From contig JABLUY010000098.1 of the NCBI GenBank assembly GCA_013306675.1, positions 57,729 to 121,728 on the forward strand: 64,000 bases of DNA, read 5' to 3'. Below the pieces are notes generated by a model. The model worked only from the letters and a program-made list of their open reading frames with translations, had not been told where the DNA came from and searched no databases. Positions 1 to 8,039 of this stretch are shown piece by piece. Each line of letters starts with the position of its first letter. Position 1 is the stretch's first letter. The position numbers were made by a program, and so were the translations under genes. The stretch comes from Thraustochytrium sp. TN22. Lineage: Eukaryota > Sar > Bigyra > Thraustochytrida > Thraustochytriidae.

Positions 1-508
1 ATAGCTTGTGGAAGACCGTCTCCACCGAGTCCGTCACCTCCTCCGTCTTGTACACCGACTTGCCGCACAGACCGCACTTGGGGGACGCCTTCACCTGGAA
101 CGCCTTCTTCTTCTTCTCCTTCTTCTCCTCCTCCACCACCTCCTTGGGCTCCTCCGCCGTGGGCTCCTCCTCCGCCTTGGGCTCCTCGTCTTCTTCCTCC
201 ACCGCCTCCACCATCGCCTTGATCGACCTGGACGATCGTGACTTGGACGACCGGGACGACTTGGACGACCGGGACGACTTGGACGACCGGGACGACTTGG
301 ACGACCGGGACGACTTGGACGACCGGGACGACTTGGACGCCCGCGAAGACTTGGACGCCCGCTTGACCATCGGCTCCGCCGTCACCTCCTCGCCCTCGCC
401 CTCGCCCTCGTCCTCCTCGTCCTGCTGCTCGGCTTCCTGCTGCTGCTCTTGGACCTCGTCCTCGTGCAGCAGTTCCTCGGCCTCCTCCACCTCGACTTCA
501 ATCTCGAT

Positions 509-544
<36 letters not shown>

Positions 545-682
545 TTGCTCCTGCTCCTCGTCTTCGTGCTGCTCCTCGTCCTCCGTGTTCGCGTCGTCAT
601 CGGAGTAGCTGACGCGGCGCTCGACCTCGCCCTCATCCTCGCTCTTGCGGCGCGCCTCCTTGGCCATGGCCGCGTCGCTCAT
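1..682 (-). CDS. LIM-domain protein, 5' part (runs off the left edge)
   Basis: The frame is open on the minus strand from an ATG at 682 (MSDAAMAKEARRKSEDEGEV) to the window edge, about 227 residues, and the 3' end is missing. The N-terminal third is strongly acidic, with Asp-Gly and Glu-Val runs. It is followed by about six copies of a six-residue unit of the KSSRSS type, encoded by an 18-bp tandem repeat, then a second acidic stretch and a Lys-rich linker. The last visible residues, KCGLCGKSVYKTEEV followed by FHKL, match the start of a LIM zinc finger (C-x2-C and the later His). LIM domains mediate protein-protein contacts, often with actin or nuclear partners. The basic/acidic N-terminal extension is unusual for short CRP-type LIM proteins. 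The LIM call is good; the partner and location are not deducible. Confidence 0.75.
241..352. repeat. 18-bp in-frame tandem repeat (Ser/Arg/Lys tract)
   Basis: The plus-strand unit gacgacttggacgaccgg recurs about six times with few changes. On the minus strand it encodes the KSSRSS repeats of the LIM protein. The unit is a multiple of three, so copy-number change would alter tract length without breaking the frame. Confidence 0.85.
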
Positions 683-1242
683 GGTCTCTTCCAGCGTCGT
701 CGCCGCCGCGCCGCCGCCGCCCTCCTCGCGCATTGCAGACTGCCGCTCGCCGCGCGCGTGCGCCGCGCCACGTCCGAGTCCGAGTCCGGGTCCGAGCAGG
801 GCCTCCAAGAATGGCCACCGGCACAAGCAGGCAGTGGAGAGATGGATTCCGCACACCACGCGCGCGCGCCGCCCGCCGCCGCGCGCCGCCGCCGCGCCAG
901 CCGGTGCCGCGCTGCCGCCGCCGCGCCGCTGCCTGCGCCTGCGCCTGCGCCTGCCCGCCTGGCCTGCGCGGGCCTCGCTGCGCCGTGCTCGGCGCCGGTG
1001 GCGCGGCCGCGCGCGGGGCGCCGCGCGTCGTGGGCGCCGCGGCGCACCTCAGCCGGCAGCCTGGCGCACCGCGGCGCACCCGGGCGCACGTGCTGCGCGT
1101 GCGCAATTTGAAAGGCTGCCGCCGAGGCCGCGCTGCGCGCGCGCGGCAGCAAAGCACGGCGCGCGCGGCGGCCGGTGGGCGGGCGGGCGGGCGGGCCGCG
1201 GGAGGTCGGCGCGGGGCTGGCCGGCGGCGAGCGCGCGCCGGA

Positions 1243-1265
1243 GAGCTAGCGAGCTAGCTGGCTGG
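1243..1265. promoter_or_regulatory. AGCTAGC word cluster upstream of the LIM gene
   Basis: Two AGCTAGC words lie about 560 bases upstream of the minus-strand start at 682, followed by a short CTGG run. Similar clusters occur upstream of several other genes in the window. A promoter or transcript-start role is inferred only. Confidence 0.3.
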
Positions 1266-2082
1266 CTGGCGAGCGGCCGCCTGGGCCAGGCGCCGGGCGC
1301 GGGAGGCTTGGAGAAGGCCGGCCTGTGGAGAAAGGAAGACAGTTCGAACCGGCTGCTCGGCGAGAAACGACCTCGGTGACGGGAGGAGGCCGCGGCTGGC
1401 GGCGCCGTGCCGCGCCGTGTCGCGCCCGAAATCGGCCAGGGCGTATTGCGAGCCCTGGGGCTGAGGCCAGGCCTCGTCGCAAGGCCAGGCGCGCTGCGTT
1501 CACGCTTGGTTGCAAAGACGAGCACGCTGCAAGGATGCGCGAGGCGACGGTGCTGATTGCTGACAAGAGACACCTCAGGGCGGGCGAGAAGACGTCCACC
1601 ACGCGCCGAGGGCACCGATGACGCAGTGGGCTTGGTGGCCCTCAGCGCTCGTCACGACGCAGGCTACTCCGAAATGTCGTCCGAGCGCGTCGGCCAATCT
1701 GATACACTTGGCGCGTATCTTCAGCAGGAAAATGAACAAAAAGGATCGGTGCCGTTCGCGGCTGCAGGCAGACCCACGCCACAGGCGCCGTACCACGATG
1801 CCGCAAGAGCGGCCAAGAGCGGCCACTGGCAAGAGCGCAAGACGAAGCGGTGCAGTGCCAGTGCCACGGCGTACGCGCGTGCCACAGTTCGAGGCGACGC
1901 ACGCGCGACTCACGTGATGGGCGCTGATGGGCCCAAGCGGCGCGAAGCCTCTGGGCGTGGGCTTGCGGTATGGCGGCGCAATACGTCGGGGCTTGCGCAA
2001 GCCTTCTTGCAAGCCTTTTTAGATCTAAAGTCGGGTCTTGATTCAAGTTGGCTCGCCAGACCTTGACGTGCACATCAGGAAT

Positions 2083-2136
2083 CATCTTGCCTGGCGCTCA
2101 CATCTTGCCTGGCGCTCACATCTTGCCTGGCGCTCA
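2083..2136. repeat. Three exact tandem copies of an 18-bp unit
   Basis: The unit catcttgcctggcgctca occurs three times without a mismatch at 2083-2100, 2101-2118 and 2119-2136. It is non-coding, about 600 bases upstream of the FAD oxidoreductase start. Confidence 0.95.
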
Positions 2137-2669
2137 GCATAGTGCTCGGCAATGCGCTTGAGAGGTTGAGAGAGTGATGACGATGTTCCAGAGCCCTTGA
2201 CTTCGCAGCAGCGGATGTCCAGCCACCCACCCCTGCACATTTATTTGGCGCCATTTGGCTTGTAGATTGTAGGCGCTTGCAGTGGCACTGGCAGTGGCTT
2301 ACCGCTGCGCACGTGCCGGCACACCCCCCATCCGTCAGCCGAACCGGCCGGACAAAGGGCAGAGTGAGACGTCCTGCAGTTGCCTCCAGCAGGGGGCGCA
2401 AATTGATGGCGCAAAAGCCTTCTGGGCCTTTCCAAGACCCTGCGGGTTAATGCGGGAGGCGGGCACGCGCCGCGCGCGGGGCTGTGGCGAGTCGTCCGGA
2501 GCAATGAAGGCGATTCTGGTGCTTTGCTTGGAGGTTCTAACGCACCCGCGCATTATGGTGGGAGGGACGCTCGCAAGGGTCCCGAGTAAAGCAATACCAG
2601 AACCTCAGGCTGAAGACGTGCAGTACCTTGACGACGTGCAGCACCTCGCAGAGCACGAGCAGTCGCTTC

Positions 2670-2670
2670 A

Positions 2671-2698
<28 letters not shown>
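2670..2698. repeat. TC dinucleotide run in the 5' flank
   Basis: A run of about 14 TC units lies 45-75 bases upstream of the start at 2745. Pyrimidine runs of this kind also precede the RRM gene and the Cys-rich secreted gene. Confidence 0.9.
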
Positions 2699-2701
<3 letters not shown>

Positions 2702-2744
2702 GCTTTCCTAGCTCTAAGCTACGTCTTAAGGCTCGCATCAGACG

Positions 2745-3875
2745 ATGCGCGTCGTCATTGTCGGTGGCGGCTATGGTGGCATGGCATGTAGTCGTGCGCT
2801 GGAAAAGGCGGGCGCAGACGTGGTGCTGGTGGAGCGCAACGAGAGCTTCTTTCACAAGATTGGCGGCGCCAGGGCGTGCGTACAGGCTGGCTTTGAGGAA
2901 GAGGTCGCCCTGCCGCTGACAAGTCTTCTGCAGCGGCCGGGCTCGCGCCTCTTGCGCGGCGAGGCGAAGCATATCGACCCGGAGGCCAATCAGGTCGAGG
3001 TGATTCTTGCTGACGGTACCACCTCCGAGACCGTGAGCTACGATGCCCTCGTGCTGGCCATGGGCCTTGTGCACGGGTTTGGCCAACTGCCTGACCGCGG
3101 GCTCTCGCGAGAGGAGATGATCCAGTTCATGCGCGACGAACAAGCGCGCGTCGCCGCCGCGAGCGAGATCGTCCTGGTCGGCGGCGGCGCCCTCGGCGTG
3201 GAGGCCTCCGCCCAGATCCGCGAATGCTTCCCTGACAAGCCCGTGCACCTATACCACTCCCGTTCAAAGCTGCTCAGCTCGGCGCGCCCCAACGTCTCAG
3301 ACCAGCTCTCCGACCTGCTCAAGGCCAAGCTTGAGCCCTTTGGCGTCCAGCTGCACCTCGACGAAGGCCGCCTCTCTGACGAGGAGATTCAGGCGCGTCA
3401 CCCGGACGCGCTCATCATCCCAGCCGCCGGTTGCCAGCCCTCCGAGTCCTCACGCCGCCTCGTGCCGGCCGCCTGGATGGACCCGCATACCGGCGAGGTC
3501 CTCGTCGAGTCTACCATGCGCGTGCGCGGCGCGCCGCCCAACGTTTTCGCCGTCGGCGACGTCGCCGCCACCGCTGACTACAAGCAGGCGCGCTGGACGA
3601 GGCACCAGGCCAAGGTCATCGCAAGGAACGCTTTTGGCGCCTCCGTCAACTACCGCCCCATCACTCACCGCCCATGGTGGTCTCACCCGGTCTCCTACCT
3701 TGTTCCCTGTTTCGTGCGCGCTCGCGTCGACTCTGGCGCCATGATTTCGCTTTACCTCGGTCACACCGACGGCGCCGCCGAGTTCGCCGGCATTCTCTGG
3801 AACGACTTTTTCACCTCACGCAAGCTCCACAAGGACAAGCTCGTCGGCCACGCGCGGCGCTGGCTGCGTCTTTGA
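2745..3875 (+). CDS. FAD-dependent NAD(P)H oxidoreductase, FSP1/AIFM2-like
   Basis: This 376-residue protein belongs to the pyridine-nucleotide disulfide oxidoreductase fold. The N-terminal FAD Rossmann motif is VIVGGGYGGMACSRAL (residues 4-19). A second NAD(P)H-binding motif, VLVGGGALGVEASAQI, lies near residue 142, and the second FAD motif, VFAVGDVAATAD, near 267. Length and order match AIFM2/FSP1 and its plant and fungal relatives, which reduce quinones such as ubiquinone at membranes. There is no CxxxxC redox disulfide, so it is not a glutathione- or lipoamide-reductase type. The human FSP1 myristoylation signal (Met-Gly) is absent, and no signal peptide is visible. The start is the only ATG next to the first beta strand. 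The gene converges on the PH-domain gene with only about 100 bases between stops. A type II NADH dehydrogenase is the main alternative. Confidence 0.85.
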   Translation: MRVVIVGGGYGGMACSRALEKAGADVVLVERNESFFHKIGGARACVQAGFEEEVALPLTSLLQRPGSRLLRGEAKHIDPEANQVEVILADGTTSETVSYDALVLAMGLVHGFGQLPDRGLSREEMIQFMRDEQARVAAASEIVLVGGGALGVEASAQIRECFPDKPVHLYHSRSKLLSSARPNVSDQLSDLLKAKLEPFGVQLHLDEGRLSDEEIQARHPDALIIPAAGCQPSESSRRLVPAAWMDPHTGEVLVESTMRVRGAPPNVFAVGDVAATADYKQARWTRHQAKVIARNAFGASVNYRPITHRPWWSHPVSYLVPCFVRARVDSGAMISLYLGHTDGAAEFAGILWNDFFTSRKLHKDKLVGHARRWLRL

Positions 3876-3976
3876 CTTTAGACGAACAGGCAGACAGGCA
3901 GGCAGACAGGCAGGCAGGCAAACGTCCATACCTTGACCACATTGGAAAACATTGTCTTGCTCACTCACTCAATCAC
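3876..3976. other. Short convergent 3' flank with AGGC/AGAC repeats
   Basis: The 101 bases between the two convergent stop codons contain an imperfect CAGGCAGA run at about 3889-3920. Both 3' ends must fit in or overlap this space. Confidence 0.6.
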
Positions 3977-6900
3977 TCAATCATCATCATCCTCTTCATT
4001 GTCACTCTCGTCGTCGTCGAGCACGCCGCTCTCGCTCGCTGCCGACCGCCGCCACGAGCTGCTCTCGCCCTGTTCATCCTCGCTTTCGCTATCGCTCTCC
4101 AGCACGCGACTTGTGTCGCGCAGCGAGCTCGGCTGCGACAAGGAAACCTCCTCGGTGTCGGCGTCACGGTTCTCCATGAGCTCGGACCCCGAGTCGTCCT
4201 CCTCTTCCTCGTCCTCTTCTTCGTCCTCGTCCTCGCCCTCTTCTTCTCCTTCTTCCTCCTCCTCCTCCTCCTCCTCCTCCTCCTCTTCTTCGTCTCCCTC
4301 CTGCTCGTCCTCATCATCAGGCTCCTCGTCGTTAACCTTGCCGACACGCTTCTTCGCACGCGCCAGAACGTCGCGGGCTTCCCCCAAGGACGGCACCTTG
4401 ATACCACCGTACTGACGCTCTAACTGTTGTACAAGGAAGCGGCCGCGGCCGTGATACTTGGCAAGAATGGTGTCCACCGTCTCCAGCTTCTCCGGGTTCT
4501 GCAACGTGTAGAAAGCCTTCACGCGGACGCGCAGCTCCTGCGCGTCAATATCCTCCTCCTCCTCATCATCATCTTCTCCGTCGTCGTCGTCGTCGTCGTC
4601 GTCATCCTCGGCATCCTCGTCGTCTTCGCCCTCCTCATCGTCCTCGTCCGACGCGACGGCGGCCTCAAGCCGCCGTCGCTCCGCCGGCACGGCGTGCGAG
4701 GCGGGCGTCTCCGTGGCAGGCGTCATGGGAAGAGAGTGTGCAGTCTCTTGGTCGTCGCCCTTCGACGTGGGCGTCTCGGGCGGTACGCTGAGCGCCTGGC
4801 TCGGAACGCTGGCCAAGTGCGTGGCTGCCCGAAGGCCAGCGAGCCACCGCAAAAACTGGCGCTCCGAGGCGCGCGAAGGCTGCAGGACAATTTGCTGGTG
4901 CGGCAGCACAATCGTGTAGGCGTGCTTATGCGCCGGGCGTGCCACGAGCTCCACGTCCGTCGCCTCGCTCGTGAGCAAGACGCGCTGCATGCAGGCCTCG
5001 GCATGGTCGTCGCGGAAGACCTCGAGCTCCGTCATGCCTTGGCCGCGCCGCGCGAGCTTGCACCATCGCCTCCGGAAGCGCAGATCGCTGATGCGCAGCT
5101 TGCGTCCGCTCGGCGGCTGCGCCGGCCAGCTCGCCACGCGCAGCCAGTCGCACAGCCCGCTCTCCTCCCCGTCCTCATCTTCGGCCCCTTCGCCGCCCAC
5201 GGAGTCCAGGAGAGCGCGCCACGCTGGGGCGCGTGCAGGCGCGTCCGCCACGTCGCGCCCCGCGCCCAGGGCGCACGCCCAGCGCGCAAAGGCAGAAAAC
5301 GAGACGCGCTCCGCGCCCTGCAGGGCGTCCGCCGCCAGCGCATCCACGATGGGCAACACCGAGAGCATGGCCAGCACGTCTGTCTCGGAAGGCACTGCCT
5401 GGCCCTCGTACTGCTTGGACAGCTTCTTCCACAGGGTCTCCTCGCGGCCCGCATACTTGTCCAGGATGGAGTCGAGCCGTGTGAGGCGTTCCGGCGCATT
5501 CGCCAAGTAAAAGCCCTCCAGCCGGAGCCGCGGAAGGAGGCTCTCGTACGCCTGCAGCACGTGCTGGCCCTGCGGCGTGTCGATCGGGTGCATGGCGCGC
5601 CGCAGCGCCGGCGTGTGCCGCAGCACGCACTGCATGTCTGCCTTGGACGGGCCGTCCGCGTGCCCGCTCAGGTTATGCAGGTGGTACAGAACGGCAAGGC
5701 GATCCACGGGTGCCGGGCTGCGCAGGACCGCCAGCGCGCGATGCAGGTCCTCCGAGTCCTCCCCGACAAGGTCTGCGAGCCTTGCAATCAGGAGAGGGTT
5801 GCGGCCCTCCTCCACGCCGTCTGCTGATTGCGCGTCCGCCTCGTCCTCCGCCGCGCCCAAGAGGTCGGCCAGCGTGTCGTATGTGGTCTCGCCCGTCATG
5901 GCACGCAGCTGGGCGCACTCGCCCTGCGTAAACAGGCCTCTTGGTAGCCGCGCCACGGTCAGGCCCGTGCCCCTGCTCGAGGTCTCCTCGGATCCGTCGT
6001 CTGTTTCAGGCTGCGCCGGCGCCCGCGCTCTCGCGGCCGGCTCGCCGCGACGCGCACTCGTTGAACGACTGCGCATGCGCCGCAGCTTGCCCACGGCCTT
6101 GCCCGCCTTGCGCACCAGCTTCATGGGTGTGCTCTTGCGCATCGCGATTCGCCGGGACGAAGCGGCGCGCGACGCCGCTTCCGACTTGTCCTCGTTTTCG
6201 TTTTCGTTTTCGTTTTCGTCCTCGTCCTCGTCCACGTCCGTGTCTGCGGCCGGGTTGACATTGCCGAGCGTCGGCGCTGCGCCCTCCCCCTCCTCCTCCT
6301 CGTCGTCGTCGTCCTCGTCGTCGTCGAGTGGCCTCGGGGCGTCCTCATCGCCACGCTTTGCTTTCTCCTCGACCTCGTCTTCCTCGTCGCTGGGGGGCAC
6401 CTGGGAGGACCCACTCGTCGCGCGCTTGCGCCTTGCTCTGCGCCACAGCGCACTGCCCGTGCGACGAAGTACACCCGCCCGTGAAGACCGCGACCCTTGG
6501 CTCGCCGCGCCCACCGAGGACGCCGCGTCGCTGGCACGCGACGAAAAGGACAGCGTGCGCCGCAGCCGCCGGAATGGGTTGGACGCAAGGCTTCCACGAG
6601 CCGTGCTCGCACCCAGCGAGCTTGTGCCCGACGCCACGCTCTCCGCGTCGCTACTCTCCAGCAGCGCCTTGTTCGATGGGCGCCGCCGCAGCAAGCGTGA
6701 CAGCTTTGACGACGACTTTTGCGTGGGCGGCTTGCCCGTGGCCGCCACTGGCGTCCCGGTCTTGCTCGCCAACCCGCGCCGCTTGCGGCCCGACGCCGAC
6801 GCCGACGCCGACGACGCGGGCGGCGTCTGCGGCACGGCCGCGCTCGCCGCCTCGCTGTCGAAGTCGTCGTCGTAGTCCTCAGCCCCGCTGCTGCTCACGC

Positions 6901-7027
6901 TTTCGCCGCTCCGCGCCGCGGACTTGGCGCCCGAGCCGCTCGCCTTGGGCTTGGCGGCCTGCGGCGCCGCCGCGCTCGTGCCGCTGCGGCCCGACCCGAA
7001 CGAGAGCGTCCGCAGCCGCGTGAACAT
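3977..7027 (-). CDS. Large acidic PH-domain protein with two KYxGRE-type motifs
   Basis: The protein has 1016 residues and starts at the ATG at 7027. The first 400 residues are low-complexity, alternating Ser/Ala/Arg-rich and Asp/Glu-rich stretches. A pleckstrin-homology-like domain spans about 640-745 (FRRRWCKLARRG early, FLRWLAGLRAAT as the C-terminal helix), suggesting phosphoinositide or membrane contact. A motif occurs twice, near 495-540 (FYLANAPERLTRLDSILDKY then AGREETL) and 835-875 (FYTLQNPEKLETVDTILAKY then HGRGRFL). A related FY..NPEKL..VD.IL.KY.GRE pattern occurs in many protist proteins, and I know of no assigned function. The C-terminus is a long Glu/Asp tract encoded by GAG/GAC triplet runs. 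Function is unknown beyond a membrane-binding adaptor guess. Confidence 0.75.
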   Translation of the reverse strand: MFTRLRTLSFGSGRSGTSAAAPQAAKPKASGSGAKSAARSGESVSSSGAEDYDDDFDSEAASAAVPQTPPASSASASASGRKRRGLASKTGTPVAATGKPPTQKSSSKLSRLLRRRPSNKALLESSDAESVASGTSSLGASTARGSLASNPFRRLRRTLSFSSRASDAASSVGAASQGSRSSRAGVLRRTGSALWRRARRKRATSGSSQVPPSDEEDEVEEKAKRGDEDAPRPLDDDEDDDDEEEEGEGAAPTLGNVNPAADTDVDEDEDENENENENEDKSEAASRAASSRRIAMRKSTPMKLVRKAGKAVGKLRRMRSRSTSARRGEPAARARAPAQPETDDGSEETSSRGTGLTVARLPRGLFTQGECAQLRAMTGETTYDTLADLLGAAEDEADAQSADGVEEGRNPLLIARLADLVGEDSEDLHRALAVLRSPAPVDRLAVLYHLHNLSGHADGPSKADMQCVLRHTPALRRAMHPIDTPQGQHVLQAYESLLPRLRLEGFYLANAPERLTRLDSILDKYAGREETLWKKLSKQYEGQAVPSETDVLAMLSVLPIVDALAADALQGAERVSFSAFARWACALGAGRDVADAPARAPAWRALLDSVGGEGAEDEDGEESGLCDWLRVASWPAQPPSGRKLRISDLRFRRRWCKLARRGQGMTELEVFRDDHAEACMQRVLLTSEATDVELVARPAHKHAYTIVLPHQQIVLQPSRASERQFLRWLAGLRAATHLASVPSQALSVPPETPTSKGDDQETAHSLPMTPATETPASHAVPAERRRLEAAVASDEDDEEGEDDEDAEDDDDDDDDDGEDDDEEEEDIDAQELRVRVKAFYTLQNPEKLETVDTILAKYHGRGRFLVQQLERQYGGIKVPSLGEARDVLARAKKRVGKVNDEEPDDEDEQEGDEEEEEEEEEEEEEEGEEEGEDEDEEEDEEEEDDSGSELMENRDADTEEVSLSQPSSLRDTSRVLESDSESEDEQGESSSWRRSAASESGVLDDDESDNEEDDDD

Positions 7028-8039
7028 CGCGCTTCGCCCCCCGCGGGGCGCTCAAGCCCGCGCGGCGCAGCGCAGCTCTTGGCAGCGAGCGCCAGTGAGT
7101 GAGCTTGGGCTAGCTGGTTCTGCTCGTACACGCCGGCCACGCCCAATAGGCACTGGCACGTCCAGGACCGTTGAGGCGCGTTGGGACGCGGCGGGCCGGG
7201 GCGTGCGCACTGCGGTGACGGCACGTGCGAGGATTCGAGGGAGCGCGAGGGAGCGCGGCGTCTCGCGGCCAACAGCGGCCAACAGCGGCCTACAGGAGGT
7301 GCGAGAGAGCGGGGCTGCTTGACAGGGAAGGAGTCGGAGGCGGAAGCGGATGGCAGCCGGCACGCTGGATGGCGACTCACAATTTGATGGCACAGGCTGG
7401 GCCTGCACATCTCGGGCTAAGCAACGCACATCTGGCTGGCGCAGAGGAATCACTCACAGCGCCGTGTCCCCGCTCGACTGCGAGGTTTGCGCAGAGACGT
7501 CGCGCTCTCTGTTCCGCAAACTGACTGCGCTGCAACGGCCTTGACCATTTCGCACACGACCGGCACGCCCAAAATCACAACTCTCCCCTGCAGCGTGTCC
7601 GCCTCGCCGCATCCTTCGCGCTTCAACAGGCTAGACGCAGACTGACGCGGCGTGACTGTGAGCTCGCCATTCGCGCTCCTTGGACGCCCCTTCAAGTTGG
7701 GCACTCCCTCGCCGTTCCCATCGCAATCCCGCCAGTGCGTCCATGCCCAGCAAACGCACTCGCGGCCTCGCAGCCTCGCTGCGCAGAGGTCCATCGCAAG
7801 CGGAGCGGCGTCTCGATCCCTCTAGTTAGCTAGCTAGCTCGAGCTAGCTCTAGACGAGCTCGACGAGCTTGAAGGCGTGGGCGAGCTTCGAGGCGAGTCT
7901 TCGCAGCGAGGTCTCCGTGGCTGCGGCGGCACGCCAAGGCGGCGAGCAGAACCCGAATCGACGGCGGCGCTCGCCGGCGCTCGCGCGGCGCGGGCGGCGG
8001 CGGCGGGCGGCGGGCGCGGCCTGCGCGCGCAGCGGCAGC
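7028..8039. other. Divergent intergenic region, PH gene and SNF2 gene
   Basis: About 1 kb of non-coding sequence shared by two divergent starts. It contains a CTAG-rich palindromic cluster at 7822-7854 and, closer to 8040, very GC-rich sequence with GGC repeats that is probably 5' leader of the plus-strand gene. No gene was seen. Confidence 0.6.
7822..7854. promoter_or_regulatory. CTAG/AGCTAGC palindromic cluster upstream of the SNF2 gene
   Basis: Several overlapping GCTAGCTAGC and GAGCTAGCTC words lie about 190-220 bases upstream of the ATG at 8040. The same word appears upstream of at least five other genes here, which suggests a core-promoter or leader element, although no assay supports this. 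Confidence 0.35.

Larger units (their letters stand above)
683..2744. other. Non-coding interval between divergent LIM and FSP1-like genes
   Basis: No convincing gene was found. The first 600 bases are very GC-rich and carry AGCTAGC words at 1243-1265. From about 1500 the base composition is milder. Three exact 18-bp repeats lie at 2083-2136 and a TC run at 2670-2698, just upstream of the plus-strand gene. Several open frames here translate to Arg/Ala-rich sequence and look like GC artefacts. Confidence 0.6.

Noticed and set aside
1335-1360. tRNA-like B-box (gttcgaac)
   Set aside because: There is no matching A-box or cloverleaf stems nearby; the word is a simple palindrome.
1557-2066. 169-residue plus-strand ORF
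   Set aside because: It starts at a non-ATG codon, has no domain and has unremarkable composition in an otherwise non-coding flank.
4427-6875. Long plus-strand frames opposite the PH-domain protein
   Set aside because: They are complements of Glu/Asp-coding triplets giving Ser- and Leu-rich strings; the minus strand carries the PH domain and repeated motifs.
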